The notes beneath the pieces are model-generated. The model saw only the letters and a program-made list of their open reading frames with translations. It had not been told where the DNA came from and did no database searches. The translations under genes were made by a program, and so were the position numbers. 64,000 nucleotides of DNA from Paraburkholderia phosphatilytica (GTDB lineage: Bacteria; Pseudomonadota; Gammaproteobacteria; Burkholderiales; Burkholderiaceae): positions 62,001-126,000 of the forward strand of contig NZ_QQOA01000021.1 of assembly GCF_003443895.1 (NCBI RefSeq), read 5' to 3'. Below, in pieces: positions 25,977-34,904 of this stretch (positions are counted from its first letter, which is position 1; each line of letters starts with the position of its first letter).

Positions 25977-26816
25977 ATGGCTAACATGGCGACCCCGTTG
26001 CACGGCGGCAGTTCGACCGCGCAGGCAGCACGCGCGACGACCGCTTCGGACACAACGGTTTCGACGGCGCTCGTCGCGAGCATCGCGTTGAACCTGGTGT
26101 TGATGACGTTGCAGGCGATTGCCGGCAACGCGGCGCACTCGTCCGGGATGCTCGCCGACGCATTGCATTCGGGCATCGACCTGCTCGCCGATGCGCTGAT
26201 CCTGCTCGCGTGCCGGATCGACGCGCGCGCGCAGATCGACGATCCGGCACGCGTGAAAGCGCGTTGCGAACCGTTCGCGCTCGTCGGGCTTGGCATCGTG
26301 CTGGTGGTGACTGGCGTGGGAATGACGTGGCATGCCGCGATACGCTTCGGCGCGGCGCCCGTCGTTCATCCTGACGGCGTCACGCTCGGCGTGCTGTTGT
26401 TCACGCTCGCCAGCAAGGAAGCGATGTTCCGCTGGATGTCGCGGATCGCGCGCCGTGCCGAATCCGCATTGCTGATGGCGAACGCGTGGCACGTGCGCGC
26501 CGACGCCTGTTCTTCGCTGTTCGCGACGCTCGCGATCGGCGGGACGCTCGCCGGATTTGCGAGGCTCGATGACGTGGCCGCGGCACTCATCGGCCTGATG
26601 ATTGCGAAGACGGGTATCGACTCCGGCCAACGCGGCGTGGCCGATCTACGCGCGCAATGGCGTGTGACGGCCGTACTGCGGCGCGCACGCAGGCAATCTG
26701 CGACAGCGTGCGCCACTAGCCGCGCGTCCGACGCGATTGACCCGATCGACGTCATCGCCCATCAACCGCTGCTGCATGCCGCAGTCGGCGCCGGTTCGAT
26801 CGAACCGGAAGCGTGA
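25977..26816 (+). CDS. Cation diffusion facilitator-type transporter lacking the C-terminal domain
   Basis: A 279-residue membrane protein with the CDF fold in its first about 215 residues. The two metal-site halves are D61-x2-H64-x3-D68 (ADALHSGIDLL) and H172-x3-D176 (NAWHVRADACSS), as in zinc/iron efflux CDF proteins. After the last membrane helix the usual cytoplasmic dimerisation domain is missing; the remaining 60 residues are arginine/alanine-rich and not recognisable. An alternative start is the ATG at 25986. It may be a degraded or partner-dependent transporter. Confidence 0.72.
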   Translation: MANMATPLHGGSSTAQAARATTASDTTVSTALVASIALNLVLMTLQAIAGNAAHSSGMLADALHSGIDLLADALILLACRIDARAQIDDPARVKARCEPFALVGLGIVLVVTGVGMTWHAAIRFGAAPVVHPDGVTLGVLLFTLASKEAMFRWMSRIARRAESALLMANAWHVRADACSSLFATLAIGGTLAGFARLDDVAAALIGLMIAKTGIDSGQRGVADLRAQWRVTAVLRRARRQSATACATSRASDAIDPIDVIAHQPLLHAAVGAGSIEPEA

Positions 26817-26868
26817 CTGTTCGGCGCGCAATCGAAGCATGAGCGGCAAATGAGCAGCGCATCGCCGC

Positions 26869-26896
26869 GTGCTTGCGCGGTTACCCGCGCAAGCAC
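26869..26896. terminator. Strong hairpin between CDF gene and uvrA
   Basis: A perfect 12-bp stem, GTGCTTGCGCGG / CCGCGCAAGCAC, closes a TTAC loop. It begins 53 bp after the CDF stop and ends 4 bp before the uvrA stop codon (minus strand). It lacks a U tract on either strand, so it is best read as a bidirectional terminator or RNA 3-prime stabiliser between convergent genes. Confidence 0.6.
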
Positions 26897-26900
26897 CTCC

Positions 26901-29900
26901 TCAACGCCCGCTGCCCGCCATCTGCAACGCGTTCGCAACAGCGGCATCGCCCTCGGGCCGATGCTCGCGCGCGAGCACCGGCGCCAGCGCCGCTCCCGTG
27001 TGGCTCGCCTTCACCTTCACGAGCGCTTCCGGGTCCGCCGCCGCGACGATCATGCCGCCGCCCGCGCCGCCTTCCGGACCGAGATCGATGATCCAGTCCG
27101 CTTCGGCGATCACGTCGAGGTCATGTTCGATCACCACGACGCTATGGCCGCCGTCGGCAAGACGATGCAGCACGTGGATCAGCTTCGCGACGTCGGCCAT
27201 ATGCAGGCCGACCGTCGGTTCGTCGAGCACGTACAGCGTATGCGGCGCCTTGCGGCCGCGCCGCGTGATGTCGTCGCGCACCTTGCTCAGTTCGGTGACG
27301 AGCTTGATGCGCTGCGCCTCGCCGCCCGATAAAGTCGGCGACGGCTGGCCGAGCGCGAGATAACCGAGCCCGACGTCCTTCATCAGCTGCAACGGATGCG
27401 CGATGTTCGACAGCGGCGCGAAGAATTCGACCGCCTCGTCGATCTCCATGGTCAGCACGTCGCCGATATTGCGGCCGCGCCACGTCACCGCGAGCGTTTC
27501 CGGATTGAAGCGCTGGCCGTGGCAGACGTCGCACGGCACCTTCACGTCCGGCAGGAAGCTCATGCCGATGGTGCGCACGCCTTGGCCTTCGCAGGCCGGG
27601 CAGCGCCCGTCGCCGGTGTTGAACGAGAACCGCGACGCGGTGTAGCCGCGCGCCCGCGCTTCGAGCGTATCGGCGAACAGCTTGCGGATCGCGTCCCACA
27701 CGCCGATGTAGGTGGCCGGACACGACCGCGGCGTCTTGCCGATCGGCGTCTGGTCGACTTCGAGCACGCGGTCGATCGACTCCCAGCCGGTGACCGAATC
27801 GCAGCCTTGCCAGTTGTGCACGACGTCGAGCTTCGGCCGCGCGGCAGAACGCGCGAGCACGCTGCTGCGGCGCTCCGCAGCGGAGGCCGAGGCAACGCCG
27901 CCGCTATCCGCCGCCTTGCGCGCGCGCCGCGTGGCCGGCGACGACAGCACCGAACGGCCGACCGCGTCGAGCAGGTTCGTCATCAGCACGTCGCGCGCGA
28001 GCGTCGACTTGCCGGAGCCGCTCACACCCGTCACCGCGACGAGGCGTCCAAGCGGAATCTGCGCGGTCACGTTCCGCAGGTTGTGCAGCTTGCCGCCGTG
28101 CACCGTCAGCCAGTTCTCCGGCATCGCAGCGGCCTTGCGGCCCGGCGCCACGACCGGACGGCGCGGCTGCAGCGGATGCACGATCGGCTGCGAAAGAAAC
28201 TGCCCCGTCAGCGAACCGGGCTGCGCGGACAGATCCGCGACGCTGCCCTGTGCGATCAGATTGCCGCCACGTTTGCCGGCGCCCGGCCCGATGTCGATGA
28301 TGTGATCCGCGCGGCGGATCGTATCTTCGTCGTGCTCGACGACGACGAGCGTATTGCCCTTGTCGCCGAGCTTGCGCAGCGCGGACAGCAGGATCTGGTT
28401 GTCGCGCGGATGCAGGCCGATGGTCGGCTCGTCGAGCACGTAGCAGACGCCCTGCAGGTTGCTGCCGAGTTGCGCCGCGAGGCGGATACGCTGCGCTTCG
28501 CCGCCCGACAGGCTCGGCGCCGCGCGGTCGAGGCTCAGGTAGCCGAGCCCCACCTCTTCGAGGAACTGCAGCCGGCTGCGGATTTCGCTGATCACGTCGC
28601 GCGCGATATCCGCCTCGCGGCCCGTGAGGCGCATGCCGTCGATCCATTGACGCGTATCGCTGACCGTCCAGCGCGCGACGTCGGTAATCGGCTGCGTCTC
28701 GAACGTGACCGCGCGCGCGACGTCGTTCAGACGGCTGCCGTGACAGTCCGGACACGGCTCGTCGGCGAGACCTTCCGGCTCCTGCTCCTCGGATGGCAGC
28801 GTCTGCTCGCGGCCGCGATCGTCGTCGGCCGGCAGCGAATCGTCGTACGCGGCGCGTTGCTCGCGCGTCAGCGCGAGGCCCGTGCCGACGCACGTCGTGC
28901 ACCAGCCGTGTTTGCTGTTGTACGAGAACATCCGCGGATCGAGTTCGGGGTAGCTCGTGCCGCACACCGGACACGCGCGCTTCGTCGAAAACACGGTGAC
29001 CGTGCCGATGCGGCGTGTGGAGTTGCCGTTCGCCGACGCTTCATGCAGACCGTCGAGCGGCGACAGCAGATGCATCACGCCTTTGCCGGCCTCGAGCGTC
29101 TGGTCGAGCAGCGCGCGCAGTTGCGCTTCGTTGTCCGGCGACACCACGATATCGCCCACCGGCAGCTCGATCGTGTGCTCGCGGAAGCGGTCGAGCTTCG
29201 GCCACGGGTTCACCGGCACGAATTCGCCGTCCACCCGCAGATGCGTGTTGCCGCGCGCCTTCGCCCACTTCGCGAGGTCTGTATACACGCCCTTGCGGTT
29301 CACGACGAGCGGCGCGAGCAGCCCAACGTGCTGGCCGCGATAGTCGCGCATCAGCTGCGCGGCGATCGACTCGACGCTTTGCGACGTGACCGGCGTGCCG
29401 TCGTGAATGCAGTGCTGGACGCCGAGCTTCACGTAGAGCAGACGCAGGAAGTGCCAGACTTCGGAGGTCGTGGCGACCGTGCTTTTACGGCCGCCGCGCG
29501 ACAGACGCTGCTCGATCGCGACGGTTGGCGGGATGCCGTACACCGCGTCCACTTCGCGGCGGCCGGCCGGCTGCACAATGGAGCGCGCGTACGCGTTCAG
29601 CGACTCGAGATAGCGGCGCTGGCCTTCGTGGAACAGGATGTCGAACGCAAGCGTCGACTTGCCCGAACCGGACACGCCCGTGATCACGTTGAAGCGGCCG
29701 TGCGGAATGTCGACGTCGAGCGCCTTCAGGTTATGTTCGCGCGCGTTGACGATGCGTACCACGCCGTCGCCTTCGACTTCACGACGCGCCCGCGCCGCGC
29801 TCAGCGCGCGCTGCAGCGGCATGCCGTGCCCGGCGCGGCCTTGAGCCTCGCCATCTGCGTGTGCTTCCACCTTTACTGCCACCGCGGCGTCCGCGCCCTG

Positions 29901-32858
29901 TTCCGCCGCGCCCAGCGCGCGGTCGTATTGCAGCAGCGCCTGGCCGGTATGGGACGCGGCGCAGCCCTTCACGTCTTCCGGCGTGCCGGTGCAGATCACT
30001 TCGCCGCCGCCGTCGCCGCCTTCCGGACCGAGGTCGACGATCCAGTCCGCCGCGCGAATCACATCCAGGTTGTGCTCGATCACGATCAGCGAATGGCCGC
30101 CCGCGAGCAGCTTGCCGAACGCGCGCATCAGCTTCGCGATGTCGTCGAAATGCAGGCCGGTGGTGGGTTCGTCGAACATGAAGAGCCGTCCGCCCACCGT
30201 TTTTACGCTGCCGCGTTTCGCGTCGGCCGCCTGCGCGGTTTCCGCCAGATAGCCGGCAAGCTTCAGACGCTGCGCCTCGCCACCGGACAGCGTCGGCACC
30301 GGCTGGCCCAGCTTCACGTATTCGAGGCCCACGTCGACGATCGGCTGCAGCACGCGCAGCACGCCCGCGTCGCCGGCAAACAGCTGCACCGCTTCGCTGA
30401 CCGTCAACTCCAGCACATCCGCAATGTTCAACGTGCGGGCCGGCTCGCCGCGCGCGATGGTCACCTCGAGCAGTTCCGGCCGGTAGCGACGGCCGTCGCA
30501 ATCCGGGCAGCGCAGGTACACGTCGCTCAGGAACTGCATCTCGATGTGCTCGAAGCCGGAACCGCCGCAGGTCGGGCAGCGCCCGTCACCCGAATTGAAG
30601 CTGAACATGCCCGGGCCGTAGCCGCGCTGCAGCGCGAGCGGCGCCTTTGCGAACAGCTTGCGGATCTCGTCGAACGCGCCGACGTAGCTCGCCGGGTTCG
30701 AGCGCGCCGTCTTGCCGATCGGCGACTGGTCGACGAACACCACTTCGCTCACCTGGTCGGCGCCGTGCAGCGCGCGGTACGCGCCTGGCGATTCCGTCGC
30801 AACGCCGAAATGGCGCGCGAGCGCCGGATACAGCACGTCCTGCAGCAGCGTCGATTTGCCGGAACCCGACACGCCCGTCACGCACACCAGACGTTGCAGC
30901 GGAATCTCGACCGTCACGTCGCGCAGATTGTGTTCGCTCGCACCTTCGAGCGTGATGCGCGGCGTGGCGGCGTCGACCGGCCGGCGCGCCCAGTGCGACG
31001 CGTCCGCAACATGCCGCCGGCCGCCCAGGTACTCGCCCGTCAGCGTCCCGGCATTGCGGATGTTGTCAGGCGTGCCGTCGAAGATGATCGAGCCGCCGCG
31101 TTCGCCGGGGCCCGGACCCATGTCGATCAGCCGGTCTGCCGCGAGCATCACCGACGGGTCGTGTTCGACCACGACGAGTGTATTGCCCGCGTCGCGCAGC
31201 CGGTGCATCGCTTCGACGATCCGGTTCAGGTCGCGCGGATGCAGACCGATGCTGGGCTCATCCAGCACGAACAGCGTCTTGGTGAGCGACGTGCCGAGCG
31301 CGGTGGTCAGGTTGATCCGCTGCACCTCGCCGCCTGACAGCGTGCGGCTTTGCCGGTCCAGTGTCAGATAGCCCAGGCCGACGTCGCACAGATACTTGAG
31401 GCGTGTGCGCACCTCCGCGAGCAGCAGCTTCAGCGCGTCGTCGTGCAGCGCGCTCGGCAGTTCGATACTGTCGAAGAAGCGGCGGATGCGCTCGATCGGC
31501 AGCAGCATCAGGTCGTGCACCGTCAGGCCCGGCAGCGCTTCGAGCTGCGTGCGGTTCCAGTCGACACCGCGCGGCAGGAAACGCCGCGCGGGCTGCAGCA
31601 CCGCGTCCGCATTCGCTTTGGTGCCGAGGCGCCACAGCAGCGATTCGGTTTTCAGGCGCGCGCCGCCGCAGACTTCACAGGGCGTGTAGCTGCGGTACTT
31701 CGACAGCAGCACGCGGATGTGCATCTTGTACGCCTTCGACTCCAGATAGCCGAAGAAGCGCTTAACGCCGTACCACTGGGTCTGCCACTTGCCGTTCCAG
31801 TCCGGCGAGCCGTCGATCACCCAGCGGCGCTCGTCGTCGCTCAGGTCCGACCACGGCGTATCGCGCGCGATACCGGCCTTCGCGGCATAGCGCATCAGGT
31901 CGTCCTGGCATTCCTTCCAAGCGGGCGTCTGCATCGGCTTGATCGCGCCGCCGCGCAGCGTCTTGCGGGCATCCGGAATCACCAGGCCCATGTCGACGCC
32001 GATCACCCGGCCAAAGCCGCGACAGGTCTCGCAGGCGCCGTACGCCGAGTTGAACGAGAACAGCGCGGGCTGCGGGTCCGCATAGCGCAGGTCGCTTTCC
32101 GGCGAATGCAGGCCCGTGGAGAAGCGCCATATTTCAGGCTCGCCTTCATCGGCGAGCACATAGACGTTCACGCGACCGCCGCCGCGTTTCAGCGACGCCT
32201 CGATCGCCTCGACGACGCGCGATTTCTCCACGTTGCGCAGCCGGAAGCGGTCCGCAACCACGTCGAGCAGTTTGCGCGTGCCGGTGGGCGACGCGACCTC
32301 GCGCTGCGCCTGCACGCGCGTGTAGCCGCTTGCCGACAGCCACTGGCCGACTTCGTCTTCGGTAGTGCTTTCGGGCAGCTCGACGGGAAACGTGACGGCA
32401 AGGCGCGGATCGTCTTTCGCGGTGCGCTCGAAGAGTTCCGTGTAGATCGTCTCGGGCGTGTCGTGCCGCACGGGCCGCGCGGTCTGCCGGTCGAACAGCT
32501 CCGCCGCGCGCGCGTACAGCAGCTTCAGGTGATCGTTCAGCTCGGTCATCGTGCCGACCGTGGAGCGCGAGCTGCGCACCGGATTGGTCTGGTCGATCGC
32601 GATGGCGGGCGGCACGCCGTCCACCCGCTCCACCTGCGGCCGGTCCATCCGGTCGAGGAACTGCCGCGCGTACGCGCTGAAGGTCTCGACGTAACGCCGC
32701 TGCCCTTCTGCGTACAGCGTGTCGAACACGAGACTCGACTTGCCGGAACCCGACGGACCCGTGACGACGGTCATCTCGCCTGTGCGCAGATCGAGGTCGA
32801 CGTTCTTCAGGTTGTGCTGGCGGGCGCCGCGGATGCGGATGAGGTTGTTGGCTGACAA
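26901..32858 (-). CDS. uvrA: Double-length excinuclease ABC subunit A (two UvrA units fused)
   Basis: A 1985-residue nucleotide-excision-repair damage sensor, about twice the usual 940-960 residues. Two complete UvrA units lie in tandem, joined by an Ala/Glu/Gly-rich linker at about 985-1035. Four Walker A loops occur near residues 38 (GPSGSGKSS), 666, 1066 and 1618 (GVSGSGKST), and four LSGGE signatures near 508, 858, 1451 and 1845. Zinc-finger cysteine pairs appear in both units, for example CPTCGGSG with CPDC, and CPACEGQG with CDVC. UvrA normally works as a dimer, so this is a covalent dimer in effect. A LexA box lies about 130 bp upstream. Confidence 0.95.
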   Translation of the reverse strand: MSANNLIRIRGARQHNLKNVDLDLRTGEMTVVTGPSGSGKSSLVFDTLYAEGQRRYVETFSAYARQFLDRMDRPQVERVDGVPPAIAIDQTNPVRSSRSTVGTMTELNDHLKLLYARAAELFDRQTARPVRHDTPETIYTELFERTAKDDPRLAVTFPVELPESTTEDEVGQWLSASGYTRVQAQREVASPTGTRKLLDVVADRFRLRNVEKSRVVEAIEASLKRGGGRVNVYVLADEGEPEIWRFSTGLHSPESDLRYADPQPALFSFNSAYGACETCRGFGRVIGVDMGLVIPDARKTLRGGAIKPMQTPAWKECQDDLMRYAAKAGIARDTPWSDLSDDERRWVIDGSPDWNGKWQTQWYGVKRFFGYLESKAYKMHIRVLLSKYRSYTPCEVCGGARLKTESLLWRLGTKANADAVLQPARRFLPRGVDWNRTQLEALPGLTVHDLMLLPIERIRRFFDSIELPSALHDDALKLLLAEVRTRLKYLCDVGLGYLTLDRQSRTLSGGEVQRINLTTALGTSLTKTLFVLDEPSIGLHPRDLNRIVEAMHRLRDAGNTLVVVEHDPSVMLAADRLIDMGPGPGERGGSIIFDGTPDNIRNAGTLTGEYLGGRRHVADASHWARRPVDAATPRITLEGASEHNLRDVTVEIPLQRLVCVTGVSGSGKSTLLQDVLYPALARHFGVATESPGAYRALHGADQVSEVVFVDQSPIGKTARSNPASYVGAFDEIRKLFAKAPLALQRGYGPGMFSFNSGDGRCPTCGGSGFEHIEMQFLSDVYLRCPDCDGRRYRPELLEVTIARGEPARTLNIADVLELTVSEAVQLFAGDAGVLRVLQPIVDVGLEYVKLGQPVPTLSGGEAQRLKLAGYLAETAQAADAKRGSVKTVGGRLFMFDEPTTGLHFDDIAKLMRAFGKLLAGGHSLIVIEHNLDVIRAADWIVDLGPEGGDGGGEVICTGTPEDVKGCAASHTGQALLQYDRALGAAEQGADAAVAVKVEAHADGEAQGRAGHGMPLQRALSAARARREVEGDGVVRIVNAREHNLKALDVDIPHGRFNVITGVSGSGKSTLAFDILFHEGQRRYLESLNAYARSIVQPAGRREVDAVYGIPPTVAIEQRLSRGGRKSTVATTSEVWHFLRLLYVKLGVQHCIHDGTPVTSQSVESIAAQLMRDYRGQHVGLLAPLVVNRKGVYTDLAKWAKARGNTHLRVDGEFVPVNPWPKLDRFREHTIELPVGDIVVSPDNEAQLRALLDQTLEAGKGVMHLLSPLDGLHEASANGNSTRRIGTVTVFSTKRACPVCGTSYPELDPRMFSYNSKHGWCTTCVGTGLALTREQRAAYDDSLPADDDRGREQTLPSEEQEPEGLADEPCPDCHGSRLNDVARAVTFETQPITDVARWTVSDTRQWIDGMRLTGREADIARDVISEIRSRLQFLEEVGLGYLSLDRAAPSLSGGEAQRIRLAAQLGSNLQGVCYVLDEPTIGLHPRDNQILLSALRKLGDKGNTLVVVEHDEDTIRRADHIIDIGPGAGKRGGNLIAQGSVADLSAQPGSLTGQFLSQPIVHPLQPRRPVVAPGRKAAAMPENWLTVHGGKLHNLRNVTAQIPLGRLVAVTGVSGSGKSTLARDVLMTNLLDAVGRSVLSSPATRRARKAADSGGVASASAAERRSSVLARSAARPKLDVVHNWQGCDSVTGWESIDRVLEVDQTPIGKTPRSCPATYIGVWDAIRKLFADTLEARARGYTASRFSFNTGDGRCPACEGQGVRTIGMSFLPDVKVPCDVCHGQRFNPETLAVTWRGRNIGDVLTMEIDEAVEFFAPLSNIAHPLQLMKDVGLGYLALGQPSPTLSGGEAQRIKLVTELSKVRDDITRRGRKAPHTLYVLDEPTVGLHMADVAKLIHVLHRLADGGHSVVVIEHDLDVIAEADWIIDLGPEGGAGGGMIVAAADPEALVKVKASHTGAALAPVLAREHRPEGDAAVANALQMAGSGR

Positions 32859-32987
32859 TTTGGCTTTTAAATCAGTTGATTAAGCGACATGACCCGGGAT
32901 GCCACGGGCCGTAGTTGTTCGCAAACTTCAGCGCGAAAATTCTGAACCCTTCGACCGTGTCTTGAACCACTTTGCAGCGAAAGCCAT

Positions 32988-33007
32988 ACTGTACACGCAT
33001 ACAGTAT
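32988..33007. promoter_or_regulatory. LexA (SOS) box
   Basis: TACTGTACACGCATACAGTA fits the LexA consensus TACTGT-N8-ACAGTA at every conserved position, and the flanking bases extend the palindrome by one pair. It is centred about 139 bp upstream of the uvrA start and about 140 bp upstream of hicA, in the divergent gap. LexA repression of uvrA is the expected reading; control of hicAB is possible. Reported span is offset by at most two bases. Confidence 0.85.
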
Positions 33008-33053
33008 TTGCCGCTCGACACGGCGAGTCTACTCCAGCGTCGGGCTATCTCGA

Positions 33054-33107
33054 AATAAACAAAAAAGTTTAAATTTGCGCTTGCATGAATAAACGTTTTT
33101 GTTTACT
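33054..33107. promoter_or_regulatory. AT-rich inverted-repeat operator upstream of hicAB
   Basis: Left arm 33054-33073 and right arm 33088-33107 are inverted copies (16 of 20 positions, shared core TAAACAAAAA-GTTTA). Each arm is itself a TAAAC...GTTTA inverted repeat, so four half-sites are present. The patch is strikingly AT-rich compared with its surroundings. It ends 30 bp before the hicA start, where the HicB antitoxin would autoregulate. Confidence 0.65.
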
Positions 33108-33137
33108 CTAGGTTCATGTCAACGTTATGGAGGATCG

Positions 33138-33311
33138 GTGAAGCAGGGAGAGTTCAAACGGTGGCTTGAAGAGCAAGGCGCTCGCGTGGAAGACGGTACG
33201 AATCACTGGAAGGTCTACTGCAACGGCAAGCAATCCACCGTGCCAAGGCACCCGTCGAAGGAACTGAAGGAAGGCACCCGGCGGGCAATTCTGAAGCAAC
33301 TCGGTCTGTAA
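33138..33311 (+). CDS. hicA: HicA-family mRNA interferase toxin
   Basis: A 57-residue toxin with a double-stranded-RNA-binding-like fold that cleaves mRNA. The catalytic histidine is in GTNHWKVY (residue 26), and the HPSKELKEGTRRAILKQLGL tail (HicA family pattern) is complete. The GTG at 33138 is chosen because TGGAGGA lies 4-10 bases upstream and MKQGEFKRWL is the usual beginning; an ATG at 33099 would lie within the operator. It precedes hicB as in most hicAB loci. Confidence 0.9.
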   Translation: MKQGEFKRWLEEQGARVEDGTNHWKVYCNGKQSTVPRHPSKELKEGTRRAILKQLGL

Positions 33312-33319
33312 TGAGGAGA

Positions 33320-33335
33320 GGCCCCGAAAGGGGCC
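33320..33335 (+). terminator. Small GNRA hairpin between hicA and hicB
   Basis: GGCCCC-GAAA-GGGGCC, a 6-bp GC stem with a GAAA tetraloop, lies 9 bp after the hicA stop. No U tract follows. It may act as an attenuator or RNA processing/stability element setting the toxin:antitoxin ratio. Confidence 0.5.
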
Positions 33336-33374
33336 GTCCCGGCACCGTTTCTCAAGATTCACGAACCAGGAGTC

Positions 33375-33797
33375 ATGATGTTCAGATATCCAGCCCGGTT
33401 TGAACCGGCTGAAGAAGGCGGATACGTGGTGACGTTCCGCGATATCCCGGAGGCGATTACCCAGGGCGACACGCTGGAAGAAACACGCGAGATGGCGGCA
33501 GACGCCCTCCTCACCGCTATGGACTTCTACTTTGAAGACAAGCGAAAAGTGCCGTCTCCATCAAAAGCAGTCGAAGGCGAAGAACTGGTCGGTCTGCCGG
33601 TCAGCGCCTCGGCAAAAGTCCTGCTGCTCAACGAGATGATCGAACAGAAGGTGACCGCGGCCGATCTGGCGCGTCGCCTCAACACGCGCCCGCAGGACGT
33701 ACAGCGAATCGTCGATCTCGGGCATACCACCAAGATCGACACGATCGCCGAAGCGCTCGGCGTGCTCGGCAAGCGTCTCGAAGTAACGGCGGCGTAG
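33375..33797 (+). CDS. hicB: HicB-family antitoxin with helix-turn-helix
   Basis: A 140-residue antitoxin. The N-terminal partial RNase H-like domain (FRYPARFEPAEEGGYVVTFRDIPEA, about 3-27) neutralises HicA. The C-terminal part (VTAADLARRLNTRPQDVQRIVD, about 93-114) is a helix-turn-helix, consistent with autorepression at the operator upstream. Both ATG 33375 and ATG 33378 follow the AGGAG at 33368-33372; spacing slightly favours the second. It is 63 bp after hicA. Confidence 0.9.
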   Translation: MMFRYPARFEPAEEGGYVVTFRDIPEAITQGDTLEETREMAADALLTAMDFYFEDKRKVPSPSKAVEGEELVGLPVSASAKVLLLNEMIEQKVTAADLARRLNTRPQDVQRIVDLGHTTKIDTIAEALGVLGKRLEVTAA

Positions 33798-33839
33798 ACG
33801 GCATCGCCGCCGGTCTGAAAGCGTTAGTCCAGCGTCAGG

Positions 33840-34775
33840 TCAGCGGCGTTTCGGCCGCGCCGTGGCCGTAGCACTCGCCCCGAACTTCTCCGCATATAGT
33901 TGGCTCGCCCACTCGATGAACACACGCACCCGCGGCGCGAGCTGCCGGTGCTGCGGGTACAGGATGTTCATCGGCATGCCCGGGCTCTCCCACTCGTTCA
34001 TTACTTCGATCAGCCGGCCATCGGCCAGCTCGTCTTCGACGTGAAAACGAGGCAACTGGATCAGCCCGCAGCCGCGCAGCGCGCAGACCACGTAGTTCTC
34101 GGCATCGCTCACCGAGATCCACTTGCGCAGCTTGAACTCCACCACCTTGCGGTCAATGCACAGCTCGATCGCATACGAAGACTGGCTGGTGCTCGAGAAG
34201 AACCCGACCGCGTCATGGCGGGCGAGATCGTCCGGATGGCGAGGGATGCCGGCGCGCGCGAGATACGCGGGGCTCGCGCAGACAATCTGCGGAATCACCG
34301 CGACTGGCCGCGCGATCAGCGACGAATCGCGCGGATGCCCGGCGCGGATCACCGCATCGACGCCTTCGCGCACAAGGTCCACCAGCCGGTCGCCGCTGCT
34401 CACCACCAGGTCGATGTTCGGATAACGCGCGCGGAATTCGTCGATGCGCGGCAGCACGATGCGCGTCGCGTGCGTGCCGTGCAGATCGATCCGCAGCACG
34501 CCGCGCGGGTTGCTGGTCTGATGCGAAAACGCCGACTCGGCGTCGTCGAGCTCGCCGAGAATCCGCACGCAGCGGTCGTAGAACGCCTGGCCGTCGAGCG
34601 TGGGCCGCACGTGGCGCGTCGTGCGTTCCAGCAGGCGCGTCGAGAGCCGCGCTTCGAGCTCCTTGATCGCATACGTCGCGGTAGCGCGCGGCACGTCCAG
34701 CATGGCAGCACCCTTCGTGAAGCTGCCCTGCTCCACGATCTTCACGAACAGTTGCAGCGTGTCGAAACGGTCCAC
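33840..34775 (-). CDS. LysR-family transcriptional regulator
   Basis: A 311-residue LysR-type regulator with an N-terminal helix-turn-helix (GAAMLDVPRATATYAIKELEARL, about 23-45) and a C-terminal effector domain. It is divergent from the SDR gene at 34905. An inverted repeat in the 129-bp gap is a likely binding site. It resembles regulators that sit beside single quinone or aldehyde reductases; effector unknown. Confidence 0.92.
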   Translation of the reverse strand: MDRFDTLQLFVKIVEQGSFTKGAAMLDVPRATATYAIKELEARLSTRLLERTTRHVRPTLDGQAFYDRCVRILGELDDAESAFSHQTSNPRGVLRIDLHGTHATRIVLPRIDEFRARYPNIDLVVSSGDRLVDLVREGVDAVIRAGHPRDSSLIARPVAVIPQIVCASPAYLARAGIPRHPDDLARHDAVGFFSSTSQSSYAIELCIDRKVVEFKLRKWISVSDAENYVVCALRGCGLIQLPRFHVEDELADGRLIEVMNEWESPGMPMNILYPQHRQLAPRVRVFIEWASQLYAEKFGASATATARPKRR

Positions 34776-34810
34776 GGAGATCGCCCCTGATTAGTTTCGT
34801 CCATTGAATA

Positions 34811-34828
34811 GTGCTGGCAATTTAGCAC
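34811..34828. promoter_or_regulatory. Putative LysR operator
   Basis: GTGCT-N8-AGCAC inverted repeat, AT-rich in its centre, located in the divergent gap 36 bp from the lysR start and 77 bp from the SDR start. Confidence 0.4.
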
Positions 34829-34904
34829 CATTTATCCAACCCGCGTCAACGCGAATAATGACTTCCAACGCAGTCACCGGACTGCCACTCTCAAGGAGTC
34901 AGAC

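Noticed and set aside
27396..31337. A 1313-codon plus-strand open frame inside uvrA
   Set aside because: Antisense to the four conserved ATPase domains; low-complexity Arg/His/Ala translation with no domain.
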